NCBI GenBank assembly: GCA_037176845.1
Contig: JAYKXP010000011.1
Span: forward strand, 62,001-126,000
Length of the DNA: 64,000 nt
Direction of reading: 5' to 3'
DNA from: Paramarasmius palmivorus
Taxonomy: Eukaryota > Basidiomycota > Agaricomycetes > Agaricales > Marasmiaceae
The stretch's first letter is position 1, and each line of letters opens with the position of its first letter. Under the pieces are notes generated by a model. It was not told the DNA's origin, searched no databases, and saw only the letters and a list, made by a program, of their open reading frames with translations. Both the position numbers and the translations under genes were made by a program. Shown here piece by piece: positions 45,254 to 57,867 of the stretch.

Positions 45254-47047
45254 CTACACACCGGGAACCAACTCTTGCCCTACCAACTTCTTCACTTTTC
45301 CCATATCCAAATATTCCTTGAGGTTATTTGTCAATGCCTGTTTGATTGTTCCGAGACGGATGACATTCTCTAGGCCAATTTTATGTCCCTCCTCGGAGGT
45401 TAGAGCCTCGGATCGCGTAACCAGCTCCAAAAACGCTTCGGTGACCCATTCATCGTTAAAATCATCCTCAAACTCCTTGGCCAACGCAATCCTATCGACT
45501 GGGGAAGCCATAGCACATAATTTAGTTTTGGCCAACTTGCTAATCTTGCGCATCACAAAGTGATTGGCAACACGTAGCACAGAAGCCCAGTCTTCGACAG
45601 TCTTGGTGTCTTCCTGAGAATAGTCACTGCGTAATGCACCAATGTCAGTATGTACATGCGAACGACTAGTTGCAACTCACCTCGGATAGAAAATTGTCAA
45701 AAGTTGTTCGAAGTCGCGAGGTTCCACACCGCTGAGAGTAACAGTATAGCAAGGTCCCGAATATCGCGAGCCAAAAGCAGAGTCAATGAGCTGCTTCATG
45801 ATAGACGAGTTTTGATCAAAAAAATGTCGGTGTACTTTGAACGATGTGTCTTTCACCTATATGTTCAAGTCAGTCATCGAGCTTTTTGTGCGGTTCTGTA
45901 AGAGACATACCGCAAATGTCACATTCCCATCCTCAAAATTGAACTTTGGCTCGATGTTTGGGCATGGGTTAGCCCACGCTCGTGGAAATGGTGGCGGTGC
46001 TGGTGGCGGGTAGTACCATGGATTGGGAACTCTTGAATTCGAAAACGTGCTCGACCTAGACATTACTCTAACAGGCGGAGAGCGAGTACAACGCGTGCGC
46101 CTGACACCTATAGGCGGTGGTGTATAAGAGCGACTGCGCGATCGAGACCGAGCTCGGACAACTTCAGGAGGACGATAACCGGGCGAGCTGCGTGAGGGAA
46201 GATGATTGATGTAAACCGGAGGAGGCGGAACATGTAAGGGTACCGCTGGGAATGCGTTGGAAAGCGTATTTGGATAGAACGATCCACTCATGACGACTGA
46301 GGCTGCAGCGGTCTGAGGTGATGTAGCACTCATACGAGCGGATGATGGAGGGCTGGCCTCAACCTGTGTACGAGAGGATATGGGTGAACCTCTATTACTT
46401 TTGCGTGACTCGTTCGAGCGAAGTCTTGGATACGCCGGTAGTTGTGTGAACATAGACGACCTAGTACGTCCACGACTGACCGAACGCTCTATCTCCGGAT
46501 TCGGACTGCTGTGCACAGAGCTATACCGATCAACTTCTGGCGTGAAGGGCGGAGACCAAGCCCTTCGCACGGCGGTATCTGCGTGCGACTTTTGGTCATG
46601 GGCGGTAACGAGAGGTGGCGTATCTGAAGAGATGGGCGGGATCGGAGATGGATAAAGAGGAGAGCGCCTTGGGATGGGGAAAAGTGTTGTCGGGAATGTG
46701 ATGGGCTGACTCTTCAAGACCGGGGATGGTTTTCTTGAAACCGTAGTTGATACCGGGGGAGAAGTGCGCGCCACACTGGGTAAGGGTTCGATGAACTTCT
46801 TGTTCTCTTTGAGACTATCATTAGAACCCATCGAAGGTGGGTATGTGTGTTTCGGAGAGTAGTAAACTTCAGGTTGAGAGACTCCAATAGGCGAGTCCCG
46901 AGAGCGCCCGCTGGAACGGCCTGCGATAATAACCCCTGTGCCGTCACTGGATACGGAGGACAAACTTGGGCTACGAGCGGTGGAAGTGGTCCCAGTCAAT
47001 AAGGGAGGTAGGAATGCGTCCCCTGCGTGATATGAGGTGGGTACCAT
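45254..47047 (-). CDS. BTB/POZ protein with a long Ser/Pro/Arg-rich N-terminus
   Basis: Three exons on minus: 47047..45911, 45856..45681 and 45626..45254 (561 residues). Residues 1 to about 350 are low complexity and rich in Ser, Pro and Arg, with an SR run (RARSRSRSRSYTPPP) and Pro clusters (YYPPPAPPPFPRAW). The BTB domain begins FNFEDGNVTFAVKDTSFKVH across the first intron and runs through HFFDQNSSIM and FEQLLTIFYP. The C-terminal helical part has VEDWASVLRVANHFVMRKI and EALTSEEGHKIGLENVIRL, typical of agaric BTB proteins. Intact, unlike the BTB gene at 812. Likely an adaptor; partner unknown. Confidence 0.8.
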
Positions 47048-47483
47048 GATGGGCGGTTCGACCAGAACGTTGGGGAAAACACCTTGGGGACCGGCGTCAC
47101 TGGTGGGTCCAGATAGGTCGTATATATAGGACTGTCACCACCACAAGCACAAATAGGATCATTCATATGATGTCCCGTTAAGCGCTCGGTTATAAGGCAC
47201 GCGTTGGCCGTGAGGTGAAAAATAAAAGAGTAAAAAGACGCCGGTGAGCACGGAGTACTGAGTGACTATCAGCCTACTCCACGAAACAGACGCAGTGACC
47301 TTTGCAAGGACCACTTGTGTACTTTCGATGGGCTTAGTGCCATGTCGAAGGACCAAGCCTGGGCCAAGAATCGGGATCGCGGACGTAAGGAGGTGGAATG
47401 TGATAGCACAGCACGCTTAGGCGATCCTCGTGCTATAGTATGTTTTGCGGCCTTCTCCATCCCTCTATCTGTTGTAGAACGCG
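47048..47483. other. Intergenic, nothing recognised
   Basis: Upstream region of the BTB gene and downstream region of the Sld7-like gene. No gene supported. Confidence 0.45.
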
Positions 47484-48819
47484 TTAAGGTTTCCACTCGG
47501 CGTCTGGAACGAGGTCCTGTTTCTCCTCTCCCTGCTGATAACCGCCGTAAAGTGACACATGAGCTGCCACTAACCGTTCCATTGTACAGAGTACAATAGG
47601 ACGAGCCTTCATTTGCGAACGCTGGGGAAGTGAGGACGTCAGTAATGATATTATTGACATCACAGCAGGATTCTGATAGTCACCAAGGCGAAGCATGTAC
47701 CGCGATAGATATAGTTGAATACTTCTTTGTATTCAGGATTGGATTTTTGCATTGATGTCACTGACATTTGTTGGTGTGTAGTACGTTTGATACGCTAATG
47801 ACGGACATTAGGGATCGCTGAGCTTGAACAAAAGAAGCGACTTACGTTTTTGTTATCTCTTTCCGTTGAGGTCTCGGTTTCTCCAGCATCGCACTGAGAT
47901 TGGGATTGGCTCTCGACCTCCTCGGCCCTTTTTCGCTTAGTACCTTTATTCATACCAACGTTGAAAACATCCACCTCGATCTTTTCCACCGACCTTCCCT
48001 TCCCTTTCTCTTTTGGCTTTGTTTTAGGCTCCTTTGGCGGCAGCTGAGGGACCTTGAACTCGACAGGAACCTTTCCTAGCCGCACGCTACTTCCTAGATT
48101 TGCAGCTAAAGAGTTGGGTACAGCGATTGGCGGCTTTGGGACACGTGCATTGAATGCCGCGAGATTCGCACTCGAAAGACGACGAAGGTCGCGTGAGCGA
48201 GAAGAAGGATGGGAAGGTGGCTTTCGAGGAATAGGGTCATCGGGGCGAGGTATACGTGCTTTGGTTGGTTGAGGTGCCGGTGCTATTCGTGCCACAGCTA
48301 GCTGATATGACGAGGTATCTTCACAGGGTATTGATTTCATGTAAATGATGATTTGAGTAGTTTCAGACCCATCTACCGGGGAATGAGTGGGCTGGCGCCA
48401 TCGGAAAAAAACCAAAGTACATACTGCTGTCACCTAATGCTACTCTAACCCCAATGGTATCGGTTGATGTCCTCGGCAAACAAAACATGTTCTCGAAAAA
48501 GTACTGCTTCGGGGTGAATGTCCCTATCCAAGAGGTTCAGAAGCTGCTGACCTGCACTTAGATCAACAGATACTTACATTGAAATTCCCCCGCTATCATC
48601 CAAATGAATTTCTTTCATTTTCGTTATTCCCATAAACTGAAGAGCCGGCCTTCCACGCATACTTTCCAACGCCAAGGCAAGAGGATTCTCGAGGAGATTG
48701 TGGCCGGCATCGAGACTCGCTGAAAATGTGATTCCGTCGAGGAGAAGATGAGAGTCAGGAAGAGACAAGGCTCCGCGGTACAGTAGCCGGTGAGGGCTCT
48801 TGTTGGGGGAGTGCATCAA
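47484..48819 (-). CDS. Sld7-like DNA replication regulator, disrupted or with ultrashort introns
   Basis: Sld7 is a fungal partner of Sld3 in origin firing. On minus, the first exon from 48819 reads RLLYRGALSLPDSHLLLDGI and the end carries KEVFNYIYRGTCFAL joined to MERLVAAHVSLYGGY, resembling the Sld7 C-terminal domain. Good introns lie at about 47796..47846 and 47630..47694. In the middle a basic, Pro-rich linker has KEPKTKPKEKGKG and KRKRAEEVE. The 5' half is odd. After GGISM there is an in-frame TAA, while the same frame continues as AGQQLLNLLDRDIHPEA. After NRYHWG the frame shifts before CTLVFFRWRQPTHS. These are either a nonsense codon plus indels, or introns of about 21 and 23-26 nt. 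The family assignment is by resemblance. Confidence 0.45.
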
Positions 48820-48920
48820 CGTTGAGGTTCAAGTTGTTCCTACCAAAGTGGCCCGAACGCGTCTTGACAATGACGAGAACCTCGTGACCGGACGCCTTAC
48901 TCTGAACCACCACCCACCCT

Positions 48921-48959
48921 CGTTCAACGGTTCAACGGTTCAACGGTTCCACGTTCAAC
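48921..48959. repeat. Octamer tandem repeat
   Basis: About four and a half units of GGTTCAAC (first unit CGTTCAAC, fourth unit GGTTCCAC), between the divergent Sld7-like and GH76 genes. A simple microsatellite-like array with no clear function. Confidence 0.8.
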
Positions 48960-49258
48960 TTCCAGAATCTATTCCAAAAAGCACCGGAATGGACTGGAGT
49001 CTTCTCAAATCCTTTATTCCGAGATTGTGAGGTGAGTGCAATAATTTGAGCTTGAGGAAGGAAGGAAGGCTAACCTGCATCAGTATGAAAAGATCCAAAA
49101 CTTCTTGATTCGTTACCACCAGCGGCACTACCATCTCGTCTTGTCGCGCTTTGGATCTTCAACTCGACAGTTTTCACTGGATTCTCGCTGTGTCGTCATA
49201 ATAAATCCTGTTTTATTCATCTTGAAACTACCGCTCCCGGTCACCGTCATCCTTCAAG

Positions 49259-49486
49259 ATGCTTACTCCCGAGCACAAACGACAAAATTCAGTGAATGCC
49301 GATGCTTTGACGTCCTCAGTTTCAAAGCACCTGATGGTTGTGGAGGTGGCTGAGAGCTCTATTCACCACAGAGCGTCGTCATCCATCAACATTCAATCAT
49401 TGACGAAACGATTTGTGGAGCTCTTTTCGGTAACCTTGCACAGCGAAGGTTTGATTGCAGCATGGAATGCCGGGGTACGTTTTTGA
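49259..49486 (+). CDS. Short orphan frame
   Basis: Plus frame with MLTPEHKRQNSVNADALTSS and a helical end (KRFVELFSVTLHSEGLIAAW) that runs into a GTACGT donor. It may be one exon of a small gene upstream of GH76. No partner exon was resolved. Confidence 0.25.
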   Translation: MLTPEHKRQNSVNADALTSSVSKHLMVVEVAESSIHHRASSSINIQSLTKRFVELFSVTLHSEGLIAAWNAGVRF

Positions 49487-49517
49487 ATTCGTTATTTCAA
49501 GCGCCCTTCATTGAGGA

Positions 49518-49524
49518 TATAAAA
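49518..49524 (+). promoter_or_regulatory. TATA box of the GH76 gene
   Basis: TATAAAA 84-90 bp upstream of the ATG at 49608. Confidence 0.4.
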
Positions 49525-49607
49525 GGTTATGCAGGGGACCCGATTGAAAGAACCATACCCATTCCTTTCCTCCCGACCTCCATATAGCCAGTTTCTCGCG
49601 TCCAAGA

Positions 49608-51099
49608 ATGAAGCTCTCCTCGACCTTCTCTGCATTACTTGTCATCACAACGCATGCCTACCTCGCGAATGCCGCTTGCCAGAAATACGTGGATGCTGCT
49701 AAAACTGCAGCCAAACATCTTCAATCAGAGTATTTCAAGGACGGGACATATGGTGACCAAGCTGTGTGGATCTCTGCTGTCGACACGTTCTATCTCGAAC
49801 AACGTAAGTTTCTTTCGCTGATTTTTATAACGTGAGTCTGACCGATTTTTCTATAGTTGATGCTGTTGCAGGCACGAAGGACTACGCCGACGTCATCAAC
49901 ACTGTCTACAAGGGAAACGAAGACTACCTGGACAACGGGAAATCCTACGACGACGTGCAGTGGGTCGTCATGTCGTATCTTCTCGCTGGCAACCAGGAGC
50001 GAGCGAAGCACTTCTACGACATTGCCAGCGAGGCACGCGACGATACATGTGGTGGCGGCTGTAAGAACCTCGGCTTTGATTCTCTTACCATGCGCATATC
50101 TGATCTCGACCTCTTCTTAGTGTGGTGGAGTGGCGACCGTAATTACAAGAACTCAATCGTAAGTATCACCTGGCTTATGTATCAATCCTCGCATACTCAT
50201 TCCTTCCTTCATATAGACAAATGAACTTTACTTGGCAACATCGGGCTACCTATATGATGTGACCAAAGAACAGAAGTATCTGGACAACTTGAAGAGTAGT
50301 ACGTGAACCTCGCCCATCAAGAGCTCTAGCTAATACAGATCATTGCAGCATGGAAGTGGATCAAACAATCCGGTTTGCGGGGAAGCGATGGGCGTAAGTC
50401 GAAGGACCTGGTTTCGTGTTTTTGCCTATTAACCTGTTACACAGTCTTCAATGATGGCCTCACTGAAGATTGTAAGAACAATGGTCAGACTACATGGTAA
50501 GTATGTCGTAATTTGATTCTGTTGCTGTCTTCTAAACACCCCTTCAGGACCTACAACCAGGGCGTCGTGCTTGTCGGCCTTGGATTCCTCAGCAAACGTA
50601 TGTCTCTGAAGCCTGGAGTTAGAACCGGACACTAAGCACCTGTGAACTTTTTCAGATGCGCAAGACGATTCCGCAGTTACCGACGCGTTCTCAATTATGG
50701 ATGCCGCAATCTCTAAGCTGACTAGCGACGGTGCACTTCGAGAGCCTTGTGAATCCCCCGACCAGATGAAATGTAACGAAGACCAATCTACATTCAAGGG
50801 TATCCTGACATATTACATGTACGCCCTCTCACACTCCATTCTCAAGATCAAGCTTGAGCACGCTGTTAATCGCCATTTTCAGGTCATGGTTCCTCCGGAT
50901 TTCTGGCAAGGACGATAATGGAAAGTACGCGAAATTTGTCAAGACACAAGCAGACAAGGTGTTGGCAAATGCTCAAGGAAGTCAGGGCGTCTTTGATAAT
51001 TACTGGCCCGTCAAGGACGCGCCTGCTGCGGTGTCGAATGCAGCAACACAAGGTGCTGCTCTTGGTGCACTCGTGGGTGCTGGTCAGCTAGACTGTTGA
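49608..51099 (+). CDS. Secreted glycoside hydrolase family 76 (endo-alpha-1,6-mannanase type)
   Basis: Extracellular or wall-associated GH76 enzyme that cleaves alpha-1,6-mannan. Nine exons: 49608..49803, 49857..50060, 50121..50158, 50217..50298, 50349..50393, 50445..50496, 50548..50597, 50656..50818 and 50883..51099 (348 residues). A signal peptide ends near residue 22 (YLANA). The catalytic Asp-Asp pair is in SYDDVQWVV. Other family blocks are WWSGDRNYKNSI, NELYLATSGYLY, LFNDGL, NNGQTTWTYNQGVVLVGLG and QGAALGALVGAG. There is no GPI signal or carbohydrate-binding module. All phases close. It could remodel the fungal wall or degrade mannan of other fungi. Confidence 0.9.
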
Positions 51100-51528
51100 G
51101 CTGGCAGTGATCTAGCTGTACTGTAGTCTACCGACATGTTGTATGTTATTAGTCTATTTATTTGAAACTGTACGTAGCCAAAACGGGTCTCGAGCGGCGA
51201 GTACTGAGGCAGCCCTCGGTGTACTGGCAGTCCGGCCCGTCCCGTACCCCGTCGAACCTTGAACCCCACCTTCACCGTCGTAGCCCGTTCTATTCATGTA
51301 TTGTTCGTCCTTTCTCCTTGATAGGTCGCCAACTCTGGGCTAGTTCAGCAATGTCTCTTCGCAAGCTCCATTCAAATGAAAAAGATGTTTGTTTCCCCTC
51401 CCAAGAATACCGACTGAAGCCGCGACGACACGCTATTATTGACCATCGCTGTTCACCGATGCACCTGACAACGAGGCACCAAGGTCTCAATCTCAGTGAA
51501 GCTGGATTCTCAATAGAGAAATCCTCAA

Positions 51529-51536
51529 TATAAAAA
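51529..51536 (+). promoter_or_regulatory. TATA box of the CYP505 gene
   Basis: TATAAAAA 40-47 bp upstream of the ATG at 51576. The 51100-51528 spacer holds no recognised gene. Confidence 0.5.
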
Positions 51537-51575
51537 GAGAACCTTTTGTGGGGGTCTACCCCAACACCGACCCAG

Positions 51576-54500
51576 ATGACGACTCCAATTCCTCAACCAC
51601 TTTCTATTCCTTTTCTCGGGAATGTCGCTTCTGTAGACACGGAAGTACCCCTTCGTGGATCGCTATTACTCGCAAAACAATACGGGGAGATTTATCAGCT
51701 TAATGTTCTAGGCGAGTCGCGCTTCATCCTTCGTCGTTACACGCGTTTGACCTCACAAAACAGGCAATGTTACTGTTACACTGAATACTCACGCATTGAT
51801 CAACGAAGTCTCCGACGAAAAACGTTTTAGGAAAGTTGTCGGAGGGGCACTGTACCGCGTTAGGGATCTGGTGGGGGATGGGTTATTTACGGTATGCACC
51901 TACGCTCTACTCTCGTGCTCTCATGAGGTCAGGACAAACTCAAATCCATCTCAGGCCTTTGATCACGAGCCAAACTGGGGCGCTGCTCGTACGTAGCAGG
52001 CGTATAACTTATTCATCTGATACTCACATATATCTGTGAAGATCGCCTTCTCATGCCTGCATTCAACACACTCTCAGTCCGTGGTATGATCGAAGACATG
52101 CGGGACATATGCACACAGCTACTTCTCAAGGTGAATCTTGGTCGCAGCCGGATATAAATCTATTCTAACATGAACCTTTTCATCCATTGTCAGTGGGAAA
52201 GGTATAGCTCTATCATAAGCCAGCAAGACACTTCTCATTTGCTTCATAGATTTGGGCCCGAACATATTATTGATCCAGTGGATGACTTTACGCGAGTCAC
52301 CTACGACACTCTCGCGTACTGCTGTTTGTCTTACAGGTGACCCTTTTTTCAACTTTAGAGGCGTTACACTGTCTGACAGCATATCCGTTCAGACTGAATT
52401 CATTCTATACTGTAAGCGTGCTACAACCGTCTCTCGAGTTGGCTAACTGAACATCACGATAGGAGCACCCTCCGGCGTTCTCGAAAGCGATGTCCGATTT
52501 TCTAGCTGCTGCGTTCGTTAGAACAAGTCGTCCCGCCCTTGTTCAAGCCCTGCATCCATCCGAGAATGCCAAATACCAAGCTGATATGCAAGTCATGAAA
52601 GACGTAGCAATGAAAAGTATGTCATCATCTTTTTCGTGTTATTATCTGACGGCTAACTCGGATTATAGTCGTTGCAGAGAGACGGGCGAATCCGACCGAA
52701 AAGAAAGATGTATTGAATGTTCTGCTGTACGGGAAAGACCCACAGACTGGCGAAGGTTTATCTGAGGAGACGATCATCAATAATGTATGTCCGAGCTTAA
52801 TAGCAATATACCAGAATCACTGACACATGCTGACTTAGATGTTGACCGTCATCATCGCCGGTGAGTTGTCTCGTGTATTCGGGCGACAAGGTTCTGACGT
52901 ATATCGTTTATTTCAGGACACGAAACCTCCTCAGGTAAGTTGCCAATTGAGCGAAGGTGTCTGCGGTCTCTATTTATTGATTCTCTTCAGGCATGCTGAG
53001 TTTTACAACGTACTACCTCCTCAAAAATCCTCATGCCATGCGAAAACTACAAAAAGAGGTCGACGAGGTTCTTGGAGGCCGGCCAATGAAGCCCGAAGAT
53101 CTGGACAACATGCCATATCTTATTGGTATGCAGACAAATTGAACATTTTGGAAGAGATTCTCACCTCCAGTTTCATAGCGGTAATGAGAGAATCGCTTCG
53201 TGTACGTCCCGCACCATGGTACATCTGATCGCTATTCATTTCAGTATTTCAGCTTGCCCCAACTGCAACACAACGTGGTGTCTATAGTCTTGAGGACACC
53301 ACGTTGTCGAATGGGAAATATTTCATCAAGAAAGGAACGCTTCTCGTGTGTGCTGAATGGCTTAATCACCGGGACCCCACCGTGTGGGGCGACGACGTAA
53401 GTAAGAAATCTGTCCCGAAGATTGGTTTGTTCAAGATATTTCAGGCGGAGGAATTCAAACCAGAACGTATGTTAGATGGCAAATTTGAGACTCTTCCAGT
53501 GCGTTAAAAATCTGATTGGTCGCGCTTACGGCCCTAACAAGTTTCATAGCCAAATGCGTGGCAGCCAGTAAGTCAGCAATGATAATACGGGTTCAATTGT
53601 AACTTAGCTGGCCAATAGTTTGGATACGGTGTAAGGGCTTGCATTGGTCGGCCTTTTGCATGGCAAGAAGTGGCATTGATACTGGCTTCCATGGTTCAAA
53701 GATTCGATCTCGAGATGGCAGATCCTTCTTACAACCTTATACTCAAACAAACAATAACAGTGAAACCAAAGGACTTTCACATCAAGGCTCGGCTTCGTAA
53801 GACCGGGCCTCCGTTACTGGCACTGCTGACACTGGCTCAGCATACATCGACCCCGACAGATGCGGCTGCAACCCAAGTGACGAGTGACCAACCACTCTAT
53901 CTACTGTATGGATCAAATTCAGGAACATCAGAAGCATTTGCGCAAAGGGTCGCAAATGATGCCGCAAAACATGGTACGAGACATCTTATGCATTGACATA
54001 TATAACTCACGCGTTTTAATCAAGGTTTCAAGGCAAAGCTTGACACTATGGACTCGTTTACTGGGGCACTGCCAACCGACGGGCCAATTATGATCTTCAC
54101 TGCGTCGTACGAAGGTTCCGATAACGCCCAATGGTCTACAATGTACATGTGTTCACATCTTGAATAGGTCAACCGGCAGACAATGCTGCCCGCTTCGTCG
54201 ACTGGCTGGTCAGTCTTAGTGGAAATGTGCTACATGGAGTTCGCTTTGGCGTTTTCGGGTGTGGAAACACAGATTGGGCATCAACTCTACAACGCATACC
54301 CAGACTTTGTGATGACTTACTGGATAAGCGAGGTGGAATACGTATCCTACCTCGCGGGGAAGCAGATTCTGGAAAGGGTGACTTCTTCCAGGTCTTTGAA
54401 GATTTCACCGACCGGCTTTGGACCGCTCTCGAAAAGGTATGGCACATCTACTTCCCACTGACCAGGCTAATCGTTTTGCGTTGTGCAGGAATATGCAGTG

Positions 54501-56013
54501 CATGGGAAATCCACCACACTACCTTCAGGGCTGGAAGTGAAAACTATTGATCCTGGAACTGGGCGAGCCGCGGCACTTCGCCAAGCTAATGGAGGACTTG
54601 GAAAAGTTGCTCAAAATATCATCTTGACGAAACCGGGGCACCCGGTTAAAAGACATCTGGAGTTCGAGCTGCCAGAAGGCTCGAGTTATCGCAGCGGCGA
54701 CTATCTTGCAATGTTCGTATATCTACCAATTCATTGTCTCCCACTAATGCAAACAATAACCAAGACTTCCGCGCAATCCTGCCAACGTGGTTCGCCGCGT
54801 GCTCGCGTCCTTTGGCCTTTCAAGTGAACAAGAGGTGCGATGGCAAATTGCATTGTCTCGACATTTGTTGACCATTTTCAATAGGTCGTCATTTCCTCAT
54901 CTGGACCGACATTCTTACCAATAGACAAGGCCATCTCGATTAGCGATATTCTCAGTGGATACGTAGAGCTTTCACAGCCTGCGACCATCCATGACCTTCG
55001 CACCATGGTTGAGCACACCACTACCGACGAAACGCGATCGACCTTGCAAGCGTTGATAGCTTCTTATCAAGAGAAAGTCCTCAATTTGAGACTTAGCGTG
55101 CTCGATATTATCGAAACCCACCACGATACTATCAACCTCGACCTAGGCACGTTCCTGCAAATGCTCGCTCCGATGCGTATTAGGCAGTATTCTATTTCCT
55201 CTTCGCCACTATGGAACCCGGAGCGCGCAACCTTGACCATCAGTGTTCTTGAGTCGCCACTCCAGTCCAATTCTTCGAAGACCTTCTTGGGAGTTGGTTC
55301 GAACTACCTTGCGGATCTTAGCCCTGGTGACTTGGTCCAGCTGTCCGTCCGCCGCTCGGCCAACTTCCAACTTCCCCAAGACATCACCGTCCCAATCGTT
55401 GCATTATGCGCAGGTTCTGGCCTCGCTCCTATTCGTGGATTCATACAAGTCAGTCCTGATTTTGAATTTTTTTTCTTTTACCTATATACTGACTACTCCT
55501 ACAGGAGCGTGCCATTCAAAAGGCGTCTGGGCGTTACGTCGGGAATATCCTACTTTTCTTTGGATGTCGAACTCCACAGGACGATTTCATCTACTCGGAG
55601 ACTGAATTAAAGGATTGGATCAACTCAGGCGTGGTAGACGTGCGCCCCGCATTTTCTAGAGCACCAGATGTTTCTTTGGGGTGCAAATACATCCAACAGT
55701 GAGCATTTTGGTGTTCATGGCACTACTCGTAACTTAAAAATTGCATAGTCGTCTCTGGAATGATAGGGCTGATGTGGTCGAGGCATATAGGAATCGTGCT
55801 CAGGTATTTGTCTTTTGTTTCAATTTGCCTTAGCCAGTGGTGCTAATTCATGTGCAGTTTTACGTATGCGGCTCAAGTCAGATTGCCAAGGAAGTAAAGG
55901 CCGTCCTCTTGGAAATATACAAACAGCTCCACTCTGAGAAGGACGATTCCGTGGCTAAAGCTGAGCTGGAAGCTCTTTCGAAAGGACGCTATGCAACTGA
56001 TGTTTTCGAGTAG
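51576..56013 (+). CDS. Self-sufficient P450-reductase fusion, CYP505 (P450foxy-like)
   Basis: Natural fusion of a P450 to a diflavin NADPH-P450 reductase. Known members hydroxylate fatty acids near the omega end. More than 20 exons run from ATG 51576 to TAG 56013. P450 part: YGEIYQLNVLG, AGHETSSG in the I helix, MRESLR (ExxR), FKPERM and the haem loop FGYGVRACIG. FMN part: LYLLYGSNSGTSEAFAQR and FGVFGCGNTDWASTLQ. FAD/NADPH part: RQYSISSSPL, ALCAGSGLAPIRGFIQ, LLFFGCRTPQDDF and FYVCGSQIAKEVKAVLLEI. The first intron (51712..51763) uses a GC donor (GCGAGT), confirmed by phase. There is no N-terminal membrane anchor, consistent with a soluble enzyme. No break found. Confidence 0.9.
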
Positions 56014-56109
56014 ATTAAGTGGATTACCGATCAATGTAAGAATAGAACATGTACAGATTGTACATATGAGTAGGGTAAAAGAATACAACCGTAGTCCTTC
56101 GTGTACAAT

Positions 56110-57867
56110 TCACCATGCAGGGATATTAGCGGGTGCTCTATCAAGACATATCGACAACTCGAAGTCGCCACTACGCTTCGCCCACCTATAGATCTTCGGG
56201 TCATGCCCCATTTCCTTCATTGCGCCCATGTACGCGATCGTGTTCGCAGTAGAATGGAGGTAAAAGTGGAAGCTCCTTTGTCGATCGTAAACCAACATGG
56301 CACCCGTTGAGCCCACAAGAGGTCGTTGGATTTTGACCAGGAAGGCCTGGTCGCCGTGTATGTTAGTAGGTGGCTTCTTCGCCAAAAGGTCTGCACGTGT
56401 TTGTTCAAGTGCTGAGCTGTCGGTACGTTCGAGTGGCGAATTGTTATTGATGTGGACAAGGTATGGAGAACCCGCAACACTAGCTGGAGTTAGCGAAACA
56501 GCCACGGTTGACCAGTTGCCGCCTTTGAGGGACTTGCATTGTTGCTTGTGCTCCTTCCAGTGCACCTTCTGACATTCTATATTATGCATCAGTGGTGTTG
56601 TGCTGTTACAGGTAGAATAACTTACCACGACCACAGTACTCGACAGACAGGCACTGAGAACATTTGGATGTGGTCTTGTTTCCGCAAAGTACGCAGCCTG
56701 AGTGGTTGGAGAGCTTTCCGATATCATCTTGACTAATCGGACCGACAGGAAGTAAAAATGAAAGCATGAACTTGCTTTCAGACTTCCACCTCTTCGGTTG
56801 ATAGTCAGAGGACAGCCGTTTCGAGTTCTGGTTCAAAATGGATAGTAGGAGCTGCTGCTCTTGAGCAGTACAGTATATTCTGGGAAATCCGCCAGGTTTG
56901 GATTGAACCTCCCGAACCCAATCATAAACTGATCTGACATTCGGGGAATCTCGCGTTCCCTTTAGTACCAAGACGACGATCATAAGTTCGCCCTCAGCAA
57001 TCTTCCTAACTTCAACAATCTGTAGAGGAGTTCAGAAACGGGGAATATACGACGAGGAATGACGCACTCGAAGACAAATCGCGTGTTCTTCCTCCCTGTC
57101 CTCGATATACGCAGTCTGAAGCCCTTTGTCTACGAATGACCCCAGTCCCATCAATGTTTGCCTAACGTCGATAAAAGCATTCTGGTAGAGCGGGAAAGGA
57201 TCTTCGCCGGTCATCGAGCCGACTTGCACTTTCATCGCTTCTGCCAAGTTATTGCGAGAAACGGCCTTCTTGAGTGGCTCTGAATCGGGCCACACTGGGA
57301 AGGACTTGGGGTTGAAAGGGACGTGTTCGGAGAATTTAGGGAAGTACTGAGCGGCGTCGATTGCAGAACGCAGCCTCTTGTCCACCGCCTCTTCCGGAAT
57401 GCGGGTAGTAGGCAGTAATTTGACGCCCATGGACGCAAGTAATCCCAACTTTTCTTGCCTAGTCGCATCAATCTCTATTCTATCTCCCAAGGACTCGACG
57501 GCTTTGATCCTCTTTATCACCATAGGTACCCAATCGAAACAGCTGTCGCAGTTTATACCACTGTGGATCTTACACTTATACAATGGAAGCCCCATGTTGT
57601 CCACACAATCGGAGACTACGGCAAGTGAACGAACGTTTTCGAGAGAAGGACGATCCTTTTTTTGCCTGTTAGTATGTGGTGAGCTGAGCAGACGCTACTC
57701 ACCTCCAAAAGCTCTTTCTTCGGTCGTCCTGGAAATGCCGCTAAAAGTTCTTTCTCGATAGTAGAGCTGTTCTGTTTTCGTTGATCCATCGTGCATTCAG
57801 AGCAAAATTCACGTCCATGAGTACAGAACACGAAACCCTTGACGAAGATTATCGGCAAGTCGTCCAT
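56110..57867 (-). CDS. MYND zinc-finger protein, copy 1
   Basis: Four exons on minus: 57867..57703, 57655..57068, 57019..56626 and 56576..56110 (537 residues). The MYND finger lies at about residues 360-400: CVLCGNKTTSKCSQC, YCGRECQ and HWKEHKQQC give the C2-C2-C2-HC ligand set. MYND fingers bind proline-rich peptides. The N-terminal part is otherwise unclassified: a Cys-containing start (FVFCTHGREFCSEC) and a helical block (LRSAIDAAQYF). The C-terminus ends in a conserved block (KIYRWAKRSGDFELSICLD). It is transcribed divergently from the P450 at 58588, 721 bp away, and its 3' end lies 97 bp from that of CYP505. A full paralogue lies at 60934. Function unknown. Confidence 0.8.

Noticed and set aside
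48921..48959. Octamer array considered as a CRISPR-like or binding-site array
   Set aside because: Units are only 8 bp and contiguous without spacers; a eukaryotic microsatellite is the simple explanation.
51162..51533. Plus frame of 123 codons before CYP505
   Set aside because: No domain; it ends at the CYP505 TATA box and overlaps the GH76 3' region, so coding is unlikely.
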